Made by a program: the position numbers and the translations under genes. The notes under the pieces were generated by a model. It saw nothing but the letters and a program-made list of their open reading frames with translations. It was not told where the DNA came from and made no database searches. Positions 37,031 to 46,133 of a stretch of 64,000 nucleotides of DNA are shown in pieces. The stretch lies in contig WJPL01000001.1 in assembly GCA_009649675.1 (NCBI GenBank), positions 2,375,467-2,439,466 on the forward strand. Direction: 5' to 3'. This DNA is from Alphaproteobacteria bacterium HT1-32. GTDB taxonomy: Bacteria; Pseudomonadota; Alphaproteobacteria; Rhodospirillales; HT1-32. Each line of letters starts with the position of its first letter. Position 1 is the stretch's first letter.

Positions 37031-37345
37031 TCAGGCTCGTGGAGGCTTGAACGGTATATCCTGCAGCAGGGATGCTGCTATCTGGTCTTCAAAGCCGAAC
37101 CGGATCTGGTTTTCCAGAGGCTGGGAAACCATTGTCGGGGAAAATTCGGCGATTGATGCACAGAAAACCGAGCAGATGCCGTGACTCTGGCCATGCTGGC
37201 TGTGGTGTGGACCTTCAGGGATAACCTGATGTGAAATCCCGGTGCTGGTATTTTCAGCCAACGCCTCCCCATGGACGCCAATGCCCTCAATCGCGAACAG
37301 CAACGCGAAAAGCAGGGCAAGGGAGATCAGTTTTTTGGTCAGCAT
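37031..37345 (-). CDS. Small secreted His-rich protein near the copper genes
   Basis: A 104-residue protein starting at the ATG complementary to 37343-37345, with a signal peptide (KKLISLALLFALLFAIEGIG). A His/Cys segment (PHHSQHGQSHGICSVFC) and a C-terminal PFKPPRA follow. The layout resembles small DUF2946-like metal-associated proteins, but I cannot confirm the family. Longer starts exist upstream (to 37426), but the signal peptide would then be internal. It is co-oriented with the cop genes, 173 bp upstream of them, so a periplasmic copper-binding role is plausible. Confidence 0.6.
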   Translation of the reverse strand: MLTKKLISLALLFALLFAIEGIGVHGEALAENTSTGISHQVIPEGPHHSQHGQSHGICSVFCASIAEFSPTMVSQPLENQIRFGFEDQIAASLLQDIPFKPPRA

Positions 37346-37498
37346 TGATACAAACAGCACTTTTTCGAATTCAACGAAACACGTAGCGAGGTATTGCATC
37401 AATATCAAGTGGCAAGAATATGGCACAGAACTGTAGTTTGTTGCCCGGCCATTCTGAATTGCTTTCGTTAGGTCTGAGCGAAGGATATCTGCTGATAC

Positions 37499-38215
37499 CT
37501 AAAGCAGACCCTGTTCACGGAAGCTGAGGGTTTTGCCGGCGGCGACGATGACATGGTCGTGGACGGTGATGTCGAGGGCGCGGGCGGCAGTGACAATTTT
37601 GTCGGTCATGTCGATATCAGCACGTGACGGACTGGGGTCGCCGCTGGGATGATTATGCGCCAGAATGATGGCAGTAGCACCGACTTCTAGGGCGCGTTTC
37701 ACGACTTCGCGGGGATAGACAGGGGTGTGGTTGACGGTGCCGGTTTGATGGACTTCGTCGCGGATCAGCCGGTTGCGGGTGTCGAGGAACAGGATGCGGA
37801 ACTGCTCGATTTTTTCTCGGCCCATGACCGCCCGCAGGTAGGTCGTCAGCTGATCCCATGAAGAAATCAGCGGTTTGTCCATAACCTCGGCGCGGTGCAG
37901 GTGGAGGGCCGCGGCCTGAACCGATTTCAGCACCGCAGCCGCGACCTCGCCGATACCCTTGACCGCGGTCAGTTCTGCCGGCTTTGCCATCAGCACGCCG
38001 GACAATCCCCCGAACCGGTCGATCAGGTCTTTTGCCAGCGGTTTGACATCACGCCGGGGAATCGCTGCGCCAAGCAGGATTTCCAGAATTTCGTAATCCT
38101 GAACAGCTGCTGCGCCGCCATTCAGGAAACGAGCCCGCAATCTCTCCCGGTGCTGCAGGTAATGCGGCGCCGGGGACGTCTGAGGGGTGCCTGTGTCAGC
38201 TGGCTGTTGCTGCAT
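37499..38215 (-). CDS. radC: RadC-family JAB/MPN protein
   Basis: A 238-residue protein with N-terminal helix-hairpin-helix segments ([24 protein letters not shown]). The C-terminal MPN/JAB metalloprotease-like domain has the complete motif [15 protein letters not shown]. The former link to DNA repair is doubtful and the true function is unknown. Its start lies 20 bp inside the end of map, so the two are coupled. It is the last gene of the minus-strand run that begins at 41467. Confidence 0.93.
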   Translation of the reverse strand: MQQQPADTGTPQTSPAPHYLQHRERLRARFLNGGAAAVQDYEILEILLGAAIPRRDVKPLAKDLIDRFGGLSGVLMAKPAELTAVKGIGEVAAAVLKSVQAAALHLHRAEVMDKPLISSWDQLTTYLRAVMGREKIEQFRILFLDTRNRLIRDEVHQTGTVNHTPVYPREVVKRALEVGATAIILAHNHPSGDPSPSRADIDMTDKIVTAARALDITVHDHVIVAAGKTLSFREQGLL

Positions 38216-39035
38216 AGGGAGGGCGGTCGAGGCCGGTAGGCGACAGGGTGAAAACCTCGTAGCCGTTGGCGGTAACGCCGATGGAGTGCTCGAACTGTGC
38301 CGAAAGTGATTTATCCTTCGTGACAGCAGTCCAGTTGTCGCTGAGAATTTTTACATCCGGGCGTCCGGCATTGATCATCGGCTCAATGGTGAAGAACATA
38401 CCTTCCTGCAGGGGGGTGCCTGTGCCGGGCTTCCCGTAATGCAGAATGTTCGGTGCGTCATGGAACACACGGCCCAGGCCATGCCCGCAGAAATCCCGGA
38501 CAACGCTGAACCGCTGTGCCTCGGCATAGGTTTGGATGGCATGCCCGATATCACCGGTGGTCGCGCCGGGGCGGACAACTTTGATACCTTCCCACATCGC
38601 CTCAAAGGTGACGTCGATCAGCTTCTGTGCCTTGACCGGCACATCGCCGACCCAGAACATCCGGCTGGTGTCGCCGTGCCAGCCATCAACGATGGTCGTG
38701 ACATCAATATTGATACAATCGCCGTTCTTCAGTTTCTTGTCCCCCGGTATGCCATGACAGACGACATGGTTTATGGAGGTGCAGACGGATTTTGGGAATC
38801 CGCGGTAGCCGAGGGGAGCCGGAATCGCATCATGATCGAGAATGAAGTTGTGGCAGAGCCGGTCGATTTCGCCGGTTGTCACGCCGGGAACGACATAGGG
38901 CGTGATCATGTCGAGAGTTTCGGCGGCGAGCTTTCCGGAAACCCGCATGGCTTCGAATTCCGCCGGGCCGTGTAATTTGATCGATCGTGTTTCCATGTCC
39001 CAATCCGGCTCCTGAGCCAGTTCCATATCCTGCAT
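38196..39035 (-). CDS. map: Methionine aminopeptidase, type I
   Basis: Removes the initiator methionine from nascent proteins. The 279-residue product shows the pita-bread fold with metal ligands in [38 protein letters not shown] and [10 protein letters not shown], and the substrate His in [11 protein letters not shown]. The N-terminus carries about 20 extra residues ([13 protein letters not shown]...) compared with short forms, so an internal start (METRSIKLH) is possible. It is 19 bp downstream of sfsA and overlaps radC. Confidence 0.95.
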   Translation of the reverse strand: MQDMELAQEPDWDMETRSIKLHGPAEFEAMRVSGKLAAETLDMITPYVVPGVTTGEIDRLCHNFILDHDAIPAPLGYRGFPKSVCTSINHVVCHGIPGDKKLKNGDCINIDVTTIVDGWHGDTSRMFWVGDVPVKAQKLIDVTFEAMWEGIKVVRPGATTGDIGHAIQTYAEAQRFSVVRDFCGHGLGRVFHDAPNILHYGKPGTGTPLQEGMFFTIEPMINAGRPDVKILSDNWTAVTKDKSLSAQFEHSIGVTANGYEVFTLSPTGLDRPPYAATAS

Positions 39036-39054
39036 GATTACTCCATCCGCTGCC

Positions 39055-39756
39055 TCAGGTCGTGAGGGGGAGCGGCCTGTCCAGGGTGATTTGCTGCGTC
39101 GTGATGTCGCACATATAGCACAACATTTCGACTCCGCGAGTCATCGCTTGCCGGAAGGCGGCGGCATAAGCCGGGTCCACGTCCTCTGCCAGTGCAAAGC
39201 TGTCGCAGTCGGTACGCTGAACCACATACAGCATGACGGCACGATGACCCTGCTCAACCATGTCGCCCAGTTCGGCCAGATGCTTGGCGCCACGGGCCGT
39301 CACGGCATCGGGGAATTCCGCGAGTCCGGGGGTGCGCATCAGATGTACATTCTTGATCTCGACATAGGCCATCGGGCGGTTCGGGTCTTCCAGCAGGATA
39401 TCAATGCGAGAATTTTTGCCGTATTTCACTTCACGCCTCAGATTTTCATACCCCGCCAGTTCCGGAATGCGGCCGGCCAGAATCGCTTCCTCGGCAATGG
39501 CATTGGGATGGGCGGTGGAGACGCCAACCATGCCGCCGTCGGCCTCGGCAATCTCCCACGACCATTTCAGTTTACGGGCAGGATTGCGCGCCGGTGACAG
39601 CCAGATGGTCATGCCGGGGTCTTTCAGACCGATCATACCGCCGGGATTGGCGATATGGGCGGTGGTCTCCGTGCCGTCTTCAAACCGGACATCGGCCAGG
39701 AACCGCTTGTAGCGCTTGATGAGGGTGGCCTTGACCAGCGGATCAGGGAAATTCAT
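39055..39756 (-). CDS. sfsA: SfsA homologue (sugar fermentation stimulation protein)
   Basis: A 233-residue protein with the SfsA pattern: RYKRFLADVRFEDG, AHIANPGGMIGL, a nuclease-like core (NSRIDILLEDPNRPMAYVEIKNVHL) and the C-terminal HAVMLYVVQRTDC-like strand, here HRAVMLYVVQRTDC. The core resembles PD-(D/E)XK nucleases, and the protein binds DNA, but its biological role is not settled. Its ATG overlaps the methyltransferase stop (ATGA). It stands between the methyltransferase and map. Confidence 0.94.
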   Translation of the reverse strand: MNFPDPLVKATLIKRYKRFLADVRFEDGTETTAHIANPGGMIGLKDPGMTIWLSPARNPARKLKWSWEIAEADGGMVGVSTAHPNAIAEEAILAGRIPELAGYENLRREVKYGKNSRIDILLEDPNRPMAYVEIKNVHLMRTPGLAEFPDAVTARGAKHLAELGDMVEQGHRAVMLYVVQRTDCDSFALAEDVDPAYAAAFRQAMTRGVEMLCYMCDITTQQITLDRPLPLTT

Positions 39757-40670
39757 TGGCCGGCCTTGTCGTCAGTCTTGAATTCCATCGCGCCCAGCGC
39801 ATCGGACAGTTTCTGTGTCGCTGAACCGGGACGCAGTGGTTTCGGCTGCGAGGCATCGGGTGCCCAGCCGGTCAGGGTGATGATGTCAAATGTCGCGTGA
39901 ACCCGTCCTTCGCTGTCGGTGAAGTCCTGCATCATGCGCTCCATGGCGGCCATCAGCGTGCTGCGTTTCAGGAAGTTCCTGCGGCGTTTGGCGACGACAT
40001 TGGTTTCACCCATGCCCCGCAGGTCGGCCAGCAGTTTCATGGGGTTGCTGTAGGTGACGGTCACCCGGTCCATGTCGGCAACCGGCAGGGCAAATCCCGC
40101 ACGCTGCAGCAGGGCGCCGGCATCGCGAACATCGGCCAGTGGCGACAGGCGGGGGCTGATGCCGCCATCCAGTTCCAGTTCAGCCTGTTGCAGGGCAACC
40201 CGCAATTCGGTGAGGGTTTCGCCGCCCAGCATGGAGCCGATAAACAGCCCGTCCGGGGCCAGGCTTTTGCGGATCTGTATCAGGGCGCCTGGCAGGTCAT
40301 TGACCCAGTGCAGGGACAGATTGCTGAGGACCAGATCGAAGCTGCCCGCGGCGAAAGGCAGTAATTCCTCATCCGCTGCAATGGCAGGGGCCTTTGCGGC
40401 AATCGCTGCACGACCGGCGAGCCGGGGCGAGAGGTCACACTGAACGACCGGCTGCGCAAAACCGCGTTCGGCAAGCGTCTGGCCTACCTCACCGCCATGG
40501 CAGCCAATATCGGCAACAACCTGAAACCGTCTTTTGACATCTTCCAGCCGGTCGACCAGCCGGTCTGCGGTTTCCCGGAACAGAAAGTCATGGGTATCGA
40601 AATCAGTCGCTGCACGGTCACGGCGACGGCGCAGCAAGGCACGGTCGAAAACAGCAATATCGTCTGTCAA
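39753..40670 (-). CDS. SAM-dependent methyltransferase, NDUFAF5/BioC-like
   Basis: A 305-residue class I methyltransferase opening TDDIAVFDRALLRRRRDRAA, with the SAM loop VVADIGCHGGEVG (about 51-63), LVLSNLSLHWVNDLPGAL and MLGGETLTELR. This is the type found in alphaproteobacteria and in mitochondria as NDUFAF5; a BioC-like role on malonyl-ACP is the alternative. Translation begins with TTG at 40670, with no strong ribosome site. The first 137 bases and the region upstream belong to a perfect tandem duplication, so a truncated copy of its 5' end precedes it. Confidence 0.85.
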   Translation of the reverse strand: MTDDIAVFDRALLRRRRDRAATDFDTHDFLFRETADRLVDRLEDVKRRFQVVADIGCHGGEVGQTLAERGFAQPVVQCDLSPRLAGRAAIAAKAPAIAADEELLPFAAGSFDLVLSNLSLHWVNDLPGALIQIRKSLAPDGLFIGSMLGGETLTELRVALQQAELELDGGISPRLSPLADVRDAGALLQRAGFALPVADMDRVTVTYSNPMKLLADLRGMGETNVVAKRRRNFLKRSTLMAAMERMMQDFTDSEGRVHATFDIITLTGWAPDASQPKPLRPGSATQKLSDALGAMEFKTDDKAGQ

Positions 40671-40951
40671 AAGCAGGGCTTTCTATCGTTGGCGGCGGAG
40701 CAGATCCCGCAGTGAGGATTTCGCGGCCATGATAGCGGCTGATCCCTGACATTCCATGATTGCATCATCAAGCTCGGTCGGTTTCGGACGGCCGCCGTCG
40801 AAAACCTTGATCCGTTGACATCTTCCAGCCGGTCGACCAGCCGGTCTGCGGTTTCCCGGAACAGAAAGTCATGGGTATCGAAATCAGTCGCTGCACGGTC
40901 ACGGCGACGGCGCAGCAAGGCACGGTCGAAAACAGCAATATCGTCTGTCAA
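40667..40951 (-). pseudogene. Truncated 5' copy of the methyltransferase gene
   Basis: Created by the tandem duplication. Starting at the duplicated TTG (40951), the first 45 residues equal those of the methyltransferase. The frame then crosses the repeat junction into an out-of-phase reading of the secreted-protein gene and stops at 40667-40669. The 94-residue hybrid (ending NDRKPCF) lacks the SAM site and should have no methyltransferase activity. Its stop overlaps the TTG of the real gene by two bases. Confidence 0.8.
40683..40814 (-). pseudogene. Duplicated 3' end of the secreted-protein gene
   Basis: Identical to 40964-41095 and encodes, in the original phase, the last 43 residues (…IMECQGSAAIMAAKSSLRD…) of the 167-residue secreted protein. 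It has no start of its own and is read out of phase by the hybrid frame. Confidence 0.8.
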
Positions 40952-40963
40952 AAGCAGGGCTTT

Positions 40964-41467
40964 CTATCGTTGGCGGCGGAGCAGATCCCGCAGTGAGGAT
41001 TTCGCGGCCATGATAGCGGCTGATCCCTGACATTCCATGATTGCATCATCAAGCTCGGTCGGTTTCGGACGGCCGCCGTCGAAAACCTTGATCCGTTTAA
41101 CCAGGTCACCCTGTAACGCTTCGTTGAAACCGGGTTTCAGCAGTCGTCCATAATCCTGCACCTGTATAATGCCCTGTCGATTGGCTGCCGGAGGGTTTTC
41201 GGAAAAAACGAACTGAATTTTTTCATTCAGCCGGGGATAGATACGGCAGAGATAAGTCGCATGTTTCGCGGCAGTTATCAGCACGTCAACGATGACGAAA
41301 TGGATTCCGGCCTGAACCGGAACAGTTGTCGTCGGGAGCTGAAGCCAGATCTGCTGCTCCGGATCAATGACAATGGCATCGTCTTTTGCCTTGGACTGGG
41401 CATAGGCAGAATTTGCGAAGGCAAGGGCAAACAGGGCCAGCACCGGCAGAAGCAGCAATCGTTTCAT
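40964..41467 (-). CDS. Secreted protein of unknown function
   Basis: A 167-residue protein with a clear signal peptide (MKRLLLLPVLALFALAFANS, cleavage near AYAQ at about 24). It is followed by a mixed alpha/beta body that I do not recognise (IWLQLPTTTVPVQAGIHFVI; YPRLNEKIQFVFSENPPAAN) and a basic C-terminus (SLRDLLRRQR). The ATG complementary to 41465-41467 is chosen for the signal peptide and for AAGGATAAACTGACA before it. Its last 132 bases lie in copy 2 of the 281-bp duplication; the gene is intact. It is first in the unit leading to radC. Confidence 0.72.
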   Translation of the reverse strand: MKRLLLLPVLALFALAFANSAYAQSKAKDDAIVIDPEQQIWLQLPTTTVPVQAGIHFVIVDVLITAAKHATYLCRIYPRLNEKIQFVFSENPPAANRQGIIQVQDYGRLLKPGFNEALQGDLVKRIKVFDGGRPKPTELDDAIMECQGSAAIMAAKSSLRDLLRRQR

Positions 41468-41712
41468 TGTCAGTTTATCCTTTGTGGCCGGATGATCGAC
41501 AGTCCGAGAGCCGTAATCAAGCCCGGACTGGGCCTTGTATCGCTGACTTTCCTGTGATTCTCCATATCGGTTTACCACATTCAGTGCTCGCCCCGATATC
41601 CATTTTCCGTCTGATTACCGTGAACGGTGCAATCTGTTTCGGGTGATGGCACCTCAACATCTCTCCGGGTTCTGACCGAAATTTGATCTGTCGTCGCAAT
41701 ACGGGCTTTGTG

Positions 41713-42519
41713 ATGGAGGTGACTGGGAAAGAGCGGGAAGTGTCATTGCATTGCCTGGCGGGTATTCCCCGATGGATTGCGGCAGTCGCACCTGCAATCG
41801 CAGGGCGGGGGCTGGATATGCTGTTGCCGCCTCGCTGTGCATCCTGCGGGGGGCTGATTGACCGGCAGCATCTGCTCTGTATCGGGTGCTGGCGGTCGAT
41901 TGCCCAGATTGCCCCGCCACTTTGTGCGGGGTGCGGTCTTCCGTTCGACTTTGATGTTGGTCCTGACGCCCGCTGTGCGGACTGTCTGGCAGAACCTCCT
42001 GCCTATCATCAGGCCCGTGCGGCGCTGGTCTATGATGATGCCAGCCGGCCTGTCATTCTGTCTTTCAAACACGGGGACCGGACGGACAGCGCGCAGACGC
42101 TGGCCCGGCTGATGATTCAGGCTGGTCGTGACCAGATCGCCGCTGCCGATCTGATTGTCCCTGTGCCCCTGCATGCCCGGCGCCTGTTTGCCCGGCGCTA
42201 CAATCAGTCCGCCCTGCTGGCCCAGACCATCGGCAGGCTGTGCGACCGGCCGGTGCTGGTGGATCTGTTGCACCGGCATCGGGCAACGGCCAGTCAGGGT
42301 CGGCTGGGGCGACGCCAGCGTTTGCGAAATGTCGCGGGGGCGATAACCGTTCCCCGGTCCCGGCAGCGGGTCATCACAGGAAAACGGGTGCTGCTGATTG
42401 ATGATGTGATGACCACGGGGGCGACGGTTTCCGTCTGTGTCCGGGCGTTGCGGCGTGGGGGTGCCGGTCTCGTCGATGTTCTCACGATTGCGCGTGTTGT
42501 GCGCTCACAGGGCGGATGA
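41713..42519 (+). CDS. ComF-family phosphoribosyltransferase-like protein
   Basis: A 268-residue protein with an N-terminal zinc-finger-like part (PPRCASCGG, LCIGCW, LCAGCGLPF, RCADCL) and a C-terminal PRTase fold. The PRPP-binding loop is VLLIDDVMTTGATV, and the segment VPVPLHARRLFARRYNQSALLA is typical of ComF/GntX (shown in parts: VPVPLHARRLFARR, YNQSALLA). ComF is needed for DNA uptake in some bacteria, but most members have unknown roles. The ATG at 41713 is preferred to a TTG at 41683 for length; the start remains uncertain. Confidence 0.87.
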   Translation: MEVTGKEREVSLHCLAGIPRWIAAVAPAIAGRGLDMLLPPRCASCGGLIDRQHLLCIGCWRSIAQIAPPLCAGCGLPFDFDVGPDARCADCLAEPPAYHQARAALVYDDASRPVILSFKHGDRTDSAQTLARLMIQAGRDQIAAADLIVPVPLHARRLFARRYNQSALLAQTIGRLCDRPVLVDLLHRHRATASQGRLGRRQRLRNVAGAITVPRSRQRVITGKRVLLIDDVMTTGATVSVCVRALRRGGAGLVDVLTIARVVRSQGG

Positions 42520-42579
42520 CAATTGCAGAACGGCTGAGAAGTCTTATATGGTCAGGGAACATTTTCCGGAGACAGACTT

Positions 42580-42843
42580 ATGGCTGAAGTAAAAATTTAT
42601 TCGAGTGCGCTCTGTGGTTTCTGCTGGCGGGCGAAGGGCCTGCTGGAAAAGAAAGGCATCAAGTATAACGAGGTCGATGTCACGATGGATGCTGCGAAGA
42701 AGCGGGAGATGACCGAACTTGCCGGTGGCCGGACATCGGTTCCCCAGATCTTCATTGATGGCAAGCATGTCGGCGGCTGTGATGATCTGTTCAATCTGGA
42801 TGGTGCCGGACGCCTTGACCAGATGCTGGGCGTCCACGGTTAA
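42580..42843 (+). CDS. grxC: Glutaredoxin 3 (GrxC) with CGFC active site
   Basis: An 87-residue thiol oxidoreductase using glutathione. The redox motif is C12-G-F-C15 followed by W, instead of the usual CPYC or CPFC followed by H or Y. The cis-Pro loop TSVPQIF and the glutathione-binding GGCDD are conserved. Loss of the active-site Pro usually shifts redox potential or favours iron-sulfur roles, but this is not proven here. It lies 60 bp downstream of comF, the usual alphaproteobacterial neighbour, and its end overlaps a convergent gene by 4 bp. Confidence 0.93.
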   Translation: MAEVKIYSSALCGFCWRAKGLLEKKGIKYNEVDVTMDAAKKREMTELAGGRTSVPQIFIDGKHVGGCDDLFNLDGAGRLDQMLGVHG

Positions 42844-43391
42844 TCCAGCGGGATATCCGTCAGGGGTCTCCTTCTGATTGAGCAGATACGCTGACGAACG
42901 GCAGGTGAGGGGTGGCTGGTCCGCCCCTGCTCGAAAGCAGCAATGGTCAGGTCGCGGGTCAGTTCCAGCAGTTCCCCTTCTTTAAGCAGAAAGGCGGGGC
43001 GGGAGGGTTTGCCGAAAGCCTCGTTGCCGCTGGCAAAAGTCTCATAAATCAGTACGCCGCCATTTGCCAAAGATGACAGGATCTGCGGGAAAAGCCGGCG
43101 ATGCAGGTAATTCGAGACAATAATTCCGTCGAATTGCATTTCCTCAAATGGCCAGACCATATCGTCGGTTTCAAGATCATGTTCCAGCGTCTCCACGCCG
43201 CTGTGGCCTGACAGCATGGCAAGTGCTTCGGCGTTCCGGTCCAGAGCAACCACGGAATAGCCCAGCCCTGCGGCCAGTTTCGTATGCCGGCCCTGTCCGC
43301 AGGCCAGATCCAGTATGGTGCCGCCCGCCCGGACAAGACGGAGATGCTTTGCAACCCAGCCAGACGGCTGCTGATCTGTTGGTGCGCTCAT
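42840..43391 (-). CDS. Class I SAM-dependent methyltransferase (TehB-like)
   Basis: A 183-residue methyltransferase with motif I ILDLACGQGRHTKLAA (about 27-42), VVALDRNAEALAML, a post-I acidic strand and GIIVSNYLHRRLFPQI. It has the TehB-like layout, yet its substrate is unknown. It is convergent with grxC (4-bp overlap) and divergent from the DUF1178 gene across 72 bp. Confidence 0.85.
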   Translation of the reverse strand: MSAPTDQQPSGWVAKHLRLVRAGGTILDLACGQGRHTKLAAGLGYSVVALDRNAEALAMLSGHSGVETLEHDLETDDMVWPFEEMQFDGIIVSNYLHRRLFPQILSSLANGGVLIYETFASGNEAFGKPSRPAFLLKEGELLELTRDLTIAAFEQGRTSHPSPAVRQRICSIRRRPLTDIPLD

Positions 43392-43463
43392 TGTTTATTT
43401 GATCCTATCATTTGACCCGCATCATGTTGGGGACTACATGCGGTACAGGATCGGAGAGTTTCA

Positions 43464-43910
43464 ATGATGAAGTTTTCCCTGCGCTGTGCGCAGGAACATG
43501 AGTTTGAGAGCTGGTTCAGCGGCAACGACGCTTTTGACAAGCTGGTCGCTGTCGGTGAAGTCACTTGTCCGGTTTGCGGAAGTGATGATGTTGAAAAGGC
43601 GCTGATGGCGCCGCGATTGTCGTCGACGACGAAAAAACGCGGGCAGGAAGTGCTGCCGCCGGAACCGGCAAAGACGGCCCTTCCAATGGATGTAAAAGTG
43701 CGGGCGGCGCTGCATGAGCTGCGCCGGGCCGTCGAACAGAATTGTGATTATGTCGGGGACCGCTTCGCCGAAGAAGCCCGCAATATCCATAATGGCGAGT
43801 CCGAGGCGAGGGGCATTTACGGTGAGGCGACGGCGGAAGAAACCGAGAAGCTTGCCGATGAAGGTGTCGAAGTTCAGGCGATCCCGTGGTTGCCGAAGTC
43901 TGACGCCTGA
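43464..43910 (+). CDS. DUF1178 family protein
   Basis: A 148-residue protein that opens MKFSLRCAQEHEFESWFSGN and carries a Cys pair in VTCPVCGSDDVEKALMAP. With the earlier RCAQEHEFE region, this forms a zinc-ribbon-like head similar to FmdB-type regulators. The C-terminal half has the conserved NCDYVGDRFAEEARNIHNGE, typical of DUF1178. Function unknown. GGAGAGTTTCA precedes the paired ATG codons at 43464/43467, and either may be used. Confidence 0.9.
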   Translation: MMKFSLRCAQEHEFESWFSGNDAFDKLVAVGEVTCPVCGSDDVEKALMAPRLSSTTKKRGQEVLPPEPAKTALPMDVKVRAALHELRRAVEQNCDYVGDRFAEEARNIHNGESEARGIYGEATAEETEKLADEGVEVQAIPWLPKSDA

Positions 43911-43924
43911 TCCGCCGGAAGGGC

Positions 43925-44683
43925 TCAGGCAGGCTTTGTCGCAACTGTCATGTAGTTGACGGCCAGGTCGTCGGATAACCGCCAGCGGTCGCTGACCGGG
44001 TTGTAGCTGACACCACGTATTTCGGTCAGTTCCATTCCACGGGGGCGCAATGCATCCGCGATTTCAGAAGGCTTCACAAATTTGCGCCACTGATGGGTGC
44101 CACGGGGCAGCCAGCCCAGCACATATTCTGCGCCGACAATGGCAAGGGTGAAGGCTTTCGGTGTGCGATTGAGTGTGGCGACAACCATCAGCCCGCCGGG
44201 GCGGACCAGTTCAGCGCAGGACCCGAGAAACAGATCGACATCGGCAACATGCTCGACCACTTCACAGTTCAGCACCGCATCGAACGGGGTTTCTCCGGAA
44301 GCGACCATGTCCTCTACCCGGCCTGCGCGATAGTCGATATCCAGTCCCATCTGCCGGGCATGGGCGGCAGCAATCCCGATATTGCGTTCTGACGCATCAA
44401 CCCCCGTCATGCTGGCCCCCATTCGCGTCATGGGTTCAGACAGCAATCCCCCGCCACAGCCGATATCGAGCAGGCGAAGTCCCTTGAGAGGGCGGTCGGA
44501 CAGCGGGTCACGGTCAAACTGCTGGCACAGTCTGTCACGGATAAAGCCCAGCCGTACGGGATTGAATTTATGCAGTGGTGCAAACTTGCCGGTCGGATTC
44601 CACCAGTCCTCTGCCATCGCTTCAAAGCGGGCAATTTCACTCGCATCGGCGGTGCCGGTAATTTCTGCGGCGCTGGTAATCAT
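43925..44683 (-). CDS. ubiG: Ubiquinone biosynthesis O-methyltransferase UbiG
   Basis: Carries out both O-methylations of ubiquinone synthesis. The 252-residue product has the UbiG opening [19 protein letters not shown] and [15 protein letters not shown], the SAM loop [15 protein letters not shown] (about 71-85) and [14 protein letters not shown], with the membrane-binding region [18 protein letters not shown]. The ATG complementary to 44681-44683 is chosen for family length; a longer frame from a TTG at 44740 is less likely. It is divergent from lysC, the usual alphaproteobacterial neighbour. Confidence 0.95.
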   Translation of the reverse strand: MITSAAEITGTADASEIARFEAMAEDWWNPTGKFAPLHKFNPVRLGFIRDRLCQQFDRDPLSDRPLKGLRLLDIGCGGGLLSEPMTRMGASMTGVDASERNIGIAAAHARQMGLDIDYRAGRVEDMVASGETPFDAVLNCEVVEHVADVDLFLGSCAELVRPGGLMVVATLNRTPKAFTLAIVGAEYVLGWLPRGTHQWRKFVKPSEIADALRPRGMELTEIRGVSYNPVSDRWRLSDDLAVNYMTVATKPA

Positions 44684-44861
44684 GGGCTGGCTCGATTTAT
44701 TATTTACAGCAGAGGTGAGGCGCAAACGCGCAGAGGTCAACCGATAATCGACAGGAATGTGAAGTGAAAAGTGTTTCCGGCACTTCTCATTCCCGAAGAC
44801 ACCCGTTATAACCGCGCCGCCCTTGCCAAGGGCATATCGTCAGTTAGGGATTGCTAGTCAG

Positions 44862-46088
44862 ATGGCACGAATTGTCCAGAAATTCGGTGGCACGTCGGTT
44901 GCCGATATCGAACGCATCAAGGCCGTGGCCCAGCGGGTCAAGGCGGAATGGGAACAGGGGCATGAACTGGCCGTTGTCGTCTCCGCGATGTCCGGCGTTA
45001 CCAACCAGCTTGTCGAATATACCCGTCAGGCTTCCCCGCTGCATGATGCGCGGGAATATGATGTGGTTGTCAGTGCCGGTGAGCAGATCACTTCGGGCCT
45101 GCTGGCAATCGCGTTGCAGGAAATCGGTGTTCCCGCCCGCTCCTGGCTGGGCTGGCAGTTGCCGGTTCATACCGACGACCGGCATGGCAAGGCGCGGATC
45201 AAGGCGATTGACACCGATGAAGTGATCAGACGCTTTGCCGACCGTCAGGTTGCAGTTGTCCCCGGATTTCAGGGACTGGCAGATGATGGCCGGGTGACGA
45301 CGCTGGGGCGTGGCGGTTCGGATACCTCTGCTGTCGCACTGGCGGCTGCCCTTTCGGCAGATCAGTGTGATATCTATACGGATGTGGACGGGGTCTATAC
45401 ATCTGACCCGCGAATTGTCACAAAAGCACAGCGCCTTAGCCGTATTACCTATGAAGAAATGCTGGAGATGGCGTCGCTTGGCGCCAAGGTGCTGCAGACG
45501 AGATCAGTCGAACTGGCCATGAAATACAAGGTTCGGCTGCAGGTGTTATCAAGTTTTACCGGCGGTCCCGGTACATTGGTTGTAGATGAGGATGAAATCG
45601 TGGAACAGGCAATGGTAAGTGGCATCGCGCACAGCAGCGATGAGGCGAAAATCACTCTGGTGAAGGTTCCGGATCAGCCGGGGGTCGCCGCCAAGATTTT
45701 TGGCCCGCTGGCAGAAGCCAGTGTCAATGTGGACATGATTGTCCAGAACGTTTCAGAAACCGGTGATGCAACCGACATGACCTTCACAGTCCAGAATACG
45801 GATCTGGAACGGGCGGTTTCAGTGCTGGAAGCAAACCGGGACAAATTGAATTATCAGTCGCTGGTACCCGACCGCAATGTTGCGAAGATTTCCGTGGTCG
45901 GCGTTGGTATGCGCAGTCATGCAGGTGTGGCGCAGATGATGTTCCAGGCGCTTGGCGACAAGGGGATCAATATTCAGGTAATCTCGACGTCTGAAATCAA
46001 GGTCAGTGTGCTGGTGGCGAAAGAATATACCGAGCTGGCCATGAGAACACTTCACACCGCCTATGGCCTAGATGCGCCGGATAGCTGA
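44862..46088 (+). CDS. lysC: Aspartate kinase
   Basis: First step of the lysine, threonine and methionine branch: phosphorylates aspartate. The 408-residue product has the kinase opening KFGGTSV (7-13), [16 protein letters not shown] and [13 protein letters not shown], then two C-terminal ACT domains ([36 protein letters not shown]) that bind feedback amino acids. The ATG at 44862 gives the family N-terminus. It lies 45 bp upstream of ptsP, an order conserved in alphaproteobacteria. Confidence 0.97.
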   Translation: MARIVQKFGGTSVADIERIKAVAQRVKAEWEQGHELAVVVSAMSGVTNQLVEYTRQASPLHDAREYDVVVSAGEQITSGLLAIALQEIGVPARSWLGWQLPVHTDDRHGKARIKAIDTDEVIRRFADRQVAVVPGFQGLADDGRVTTLGRGGSDTSAVALAAALSADQCDIYTDVDGVYTSDPRIVTKAQRLSRITYEEMLEMASLGAKVLQTRSVELAMKYKVRLQVLSSFTGGPGTLVVDEDEIVEQAMVSGIAHSSDEAKITLVKVPDQPGVAAKIFGPLAEASVNVDMIVQNVSETGDATDMTFTVQNTDLERAVSVLEANRDKLNYQSLVPDRNVAKISVVGVGMRSHAGVAQMMFQALGDKGINIQVISTSEIKVSVLVAKEYTELAMRTLHTAYGLDAPDS

Positions 46089-46133
46089 GACTGTAATATC
46101 TGAGGACATTACCATCACCGCAGGAGAGCGGGG

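Larger units (their letters stand above)
40534..41095. repeat. Perfect 281-bp tandem duplication
   Basis: Copy 1 is 40534-40814 and copy 2 is 40815-41095; I find no difference between them. The unit spans the junction between the secreted-protein gene and the methyltransferase gene. It therefore duplicates the last 132 bases of the first and the first 137 bases of the second. Two extra bases (TT) match at the outer edge, a short microhomology. Both full genes survive. Perfect identity means a very recent event, or an assembly error. Confidence 0.93.

Noticed and set aside
41468..41712. Possible small gene or RNA between the secreted-protein gene and comF
   Set aside because: No frame with a ribosome site, no strong hairpin and no promoter pair stands out. 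It is probably just a divergent promoter region.
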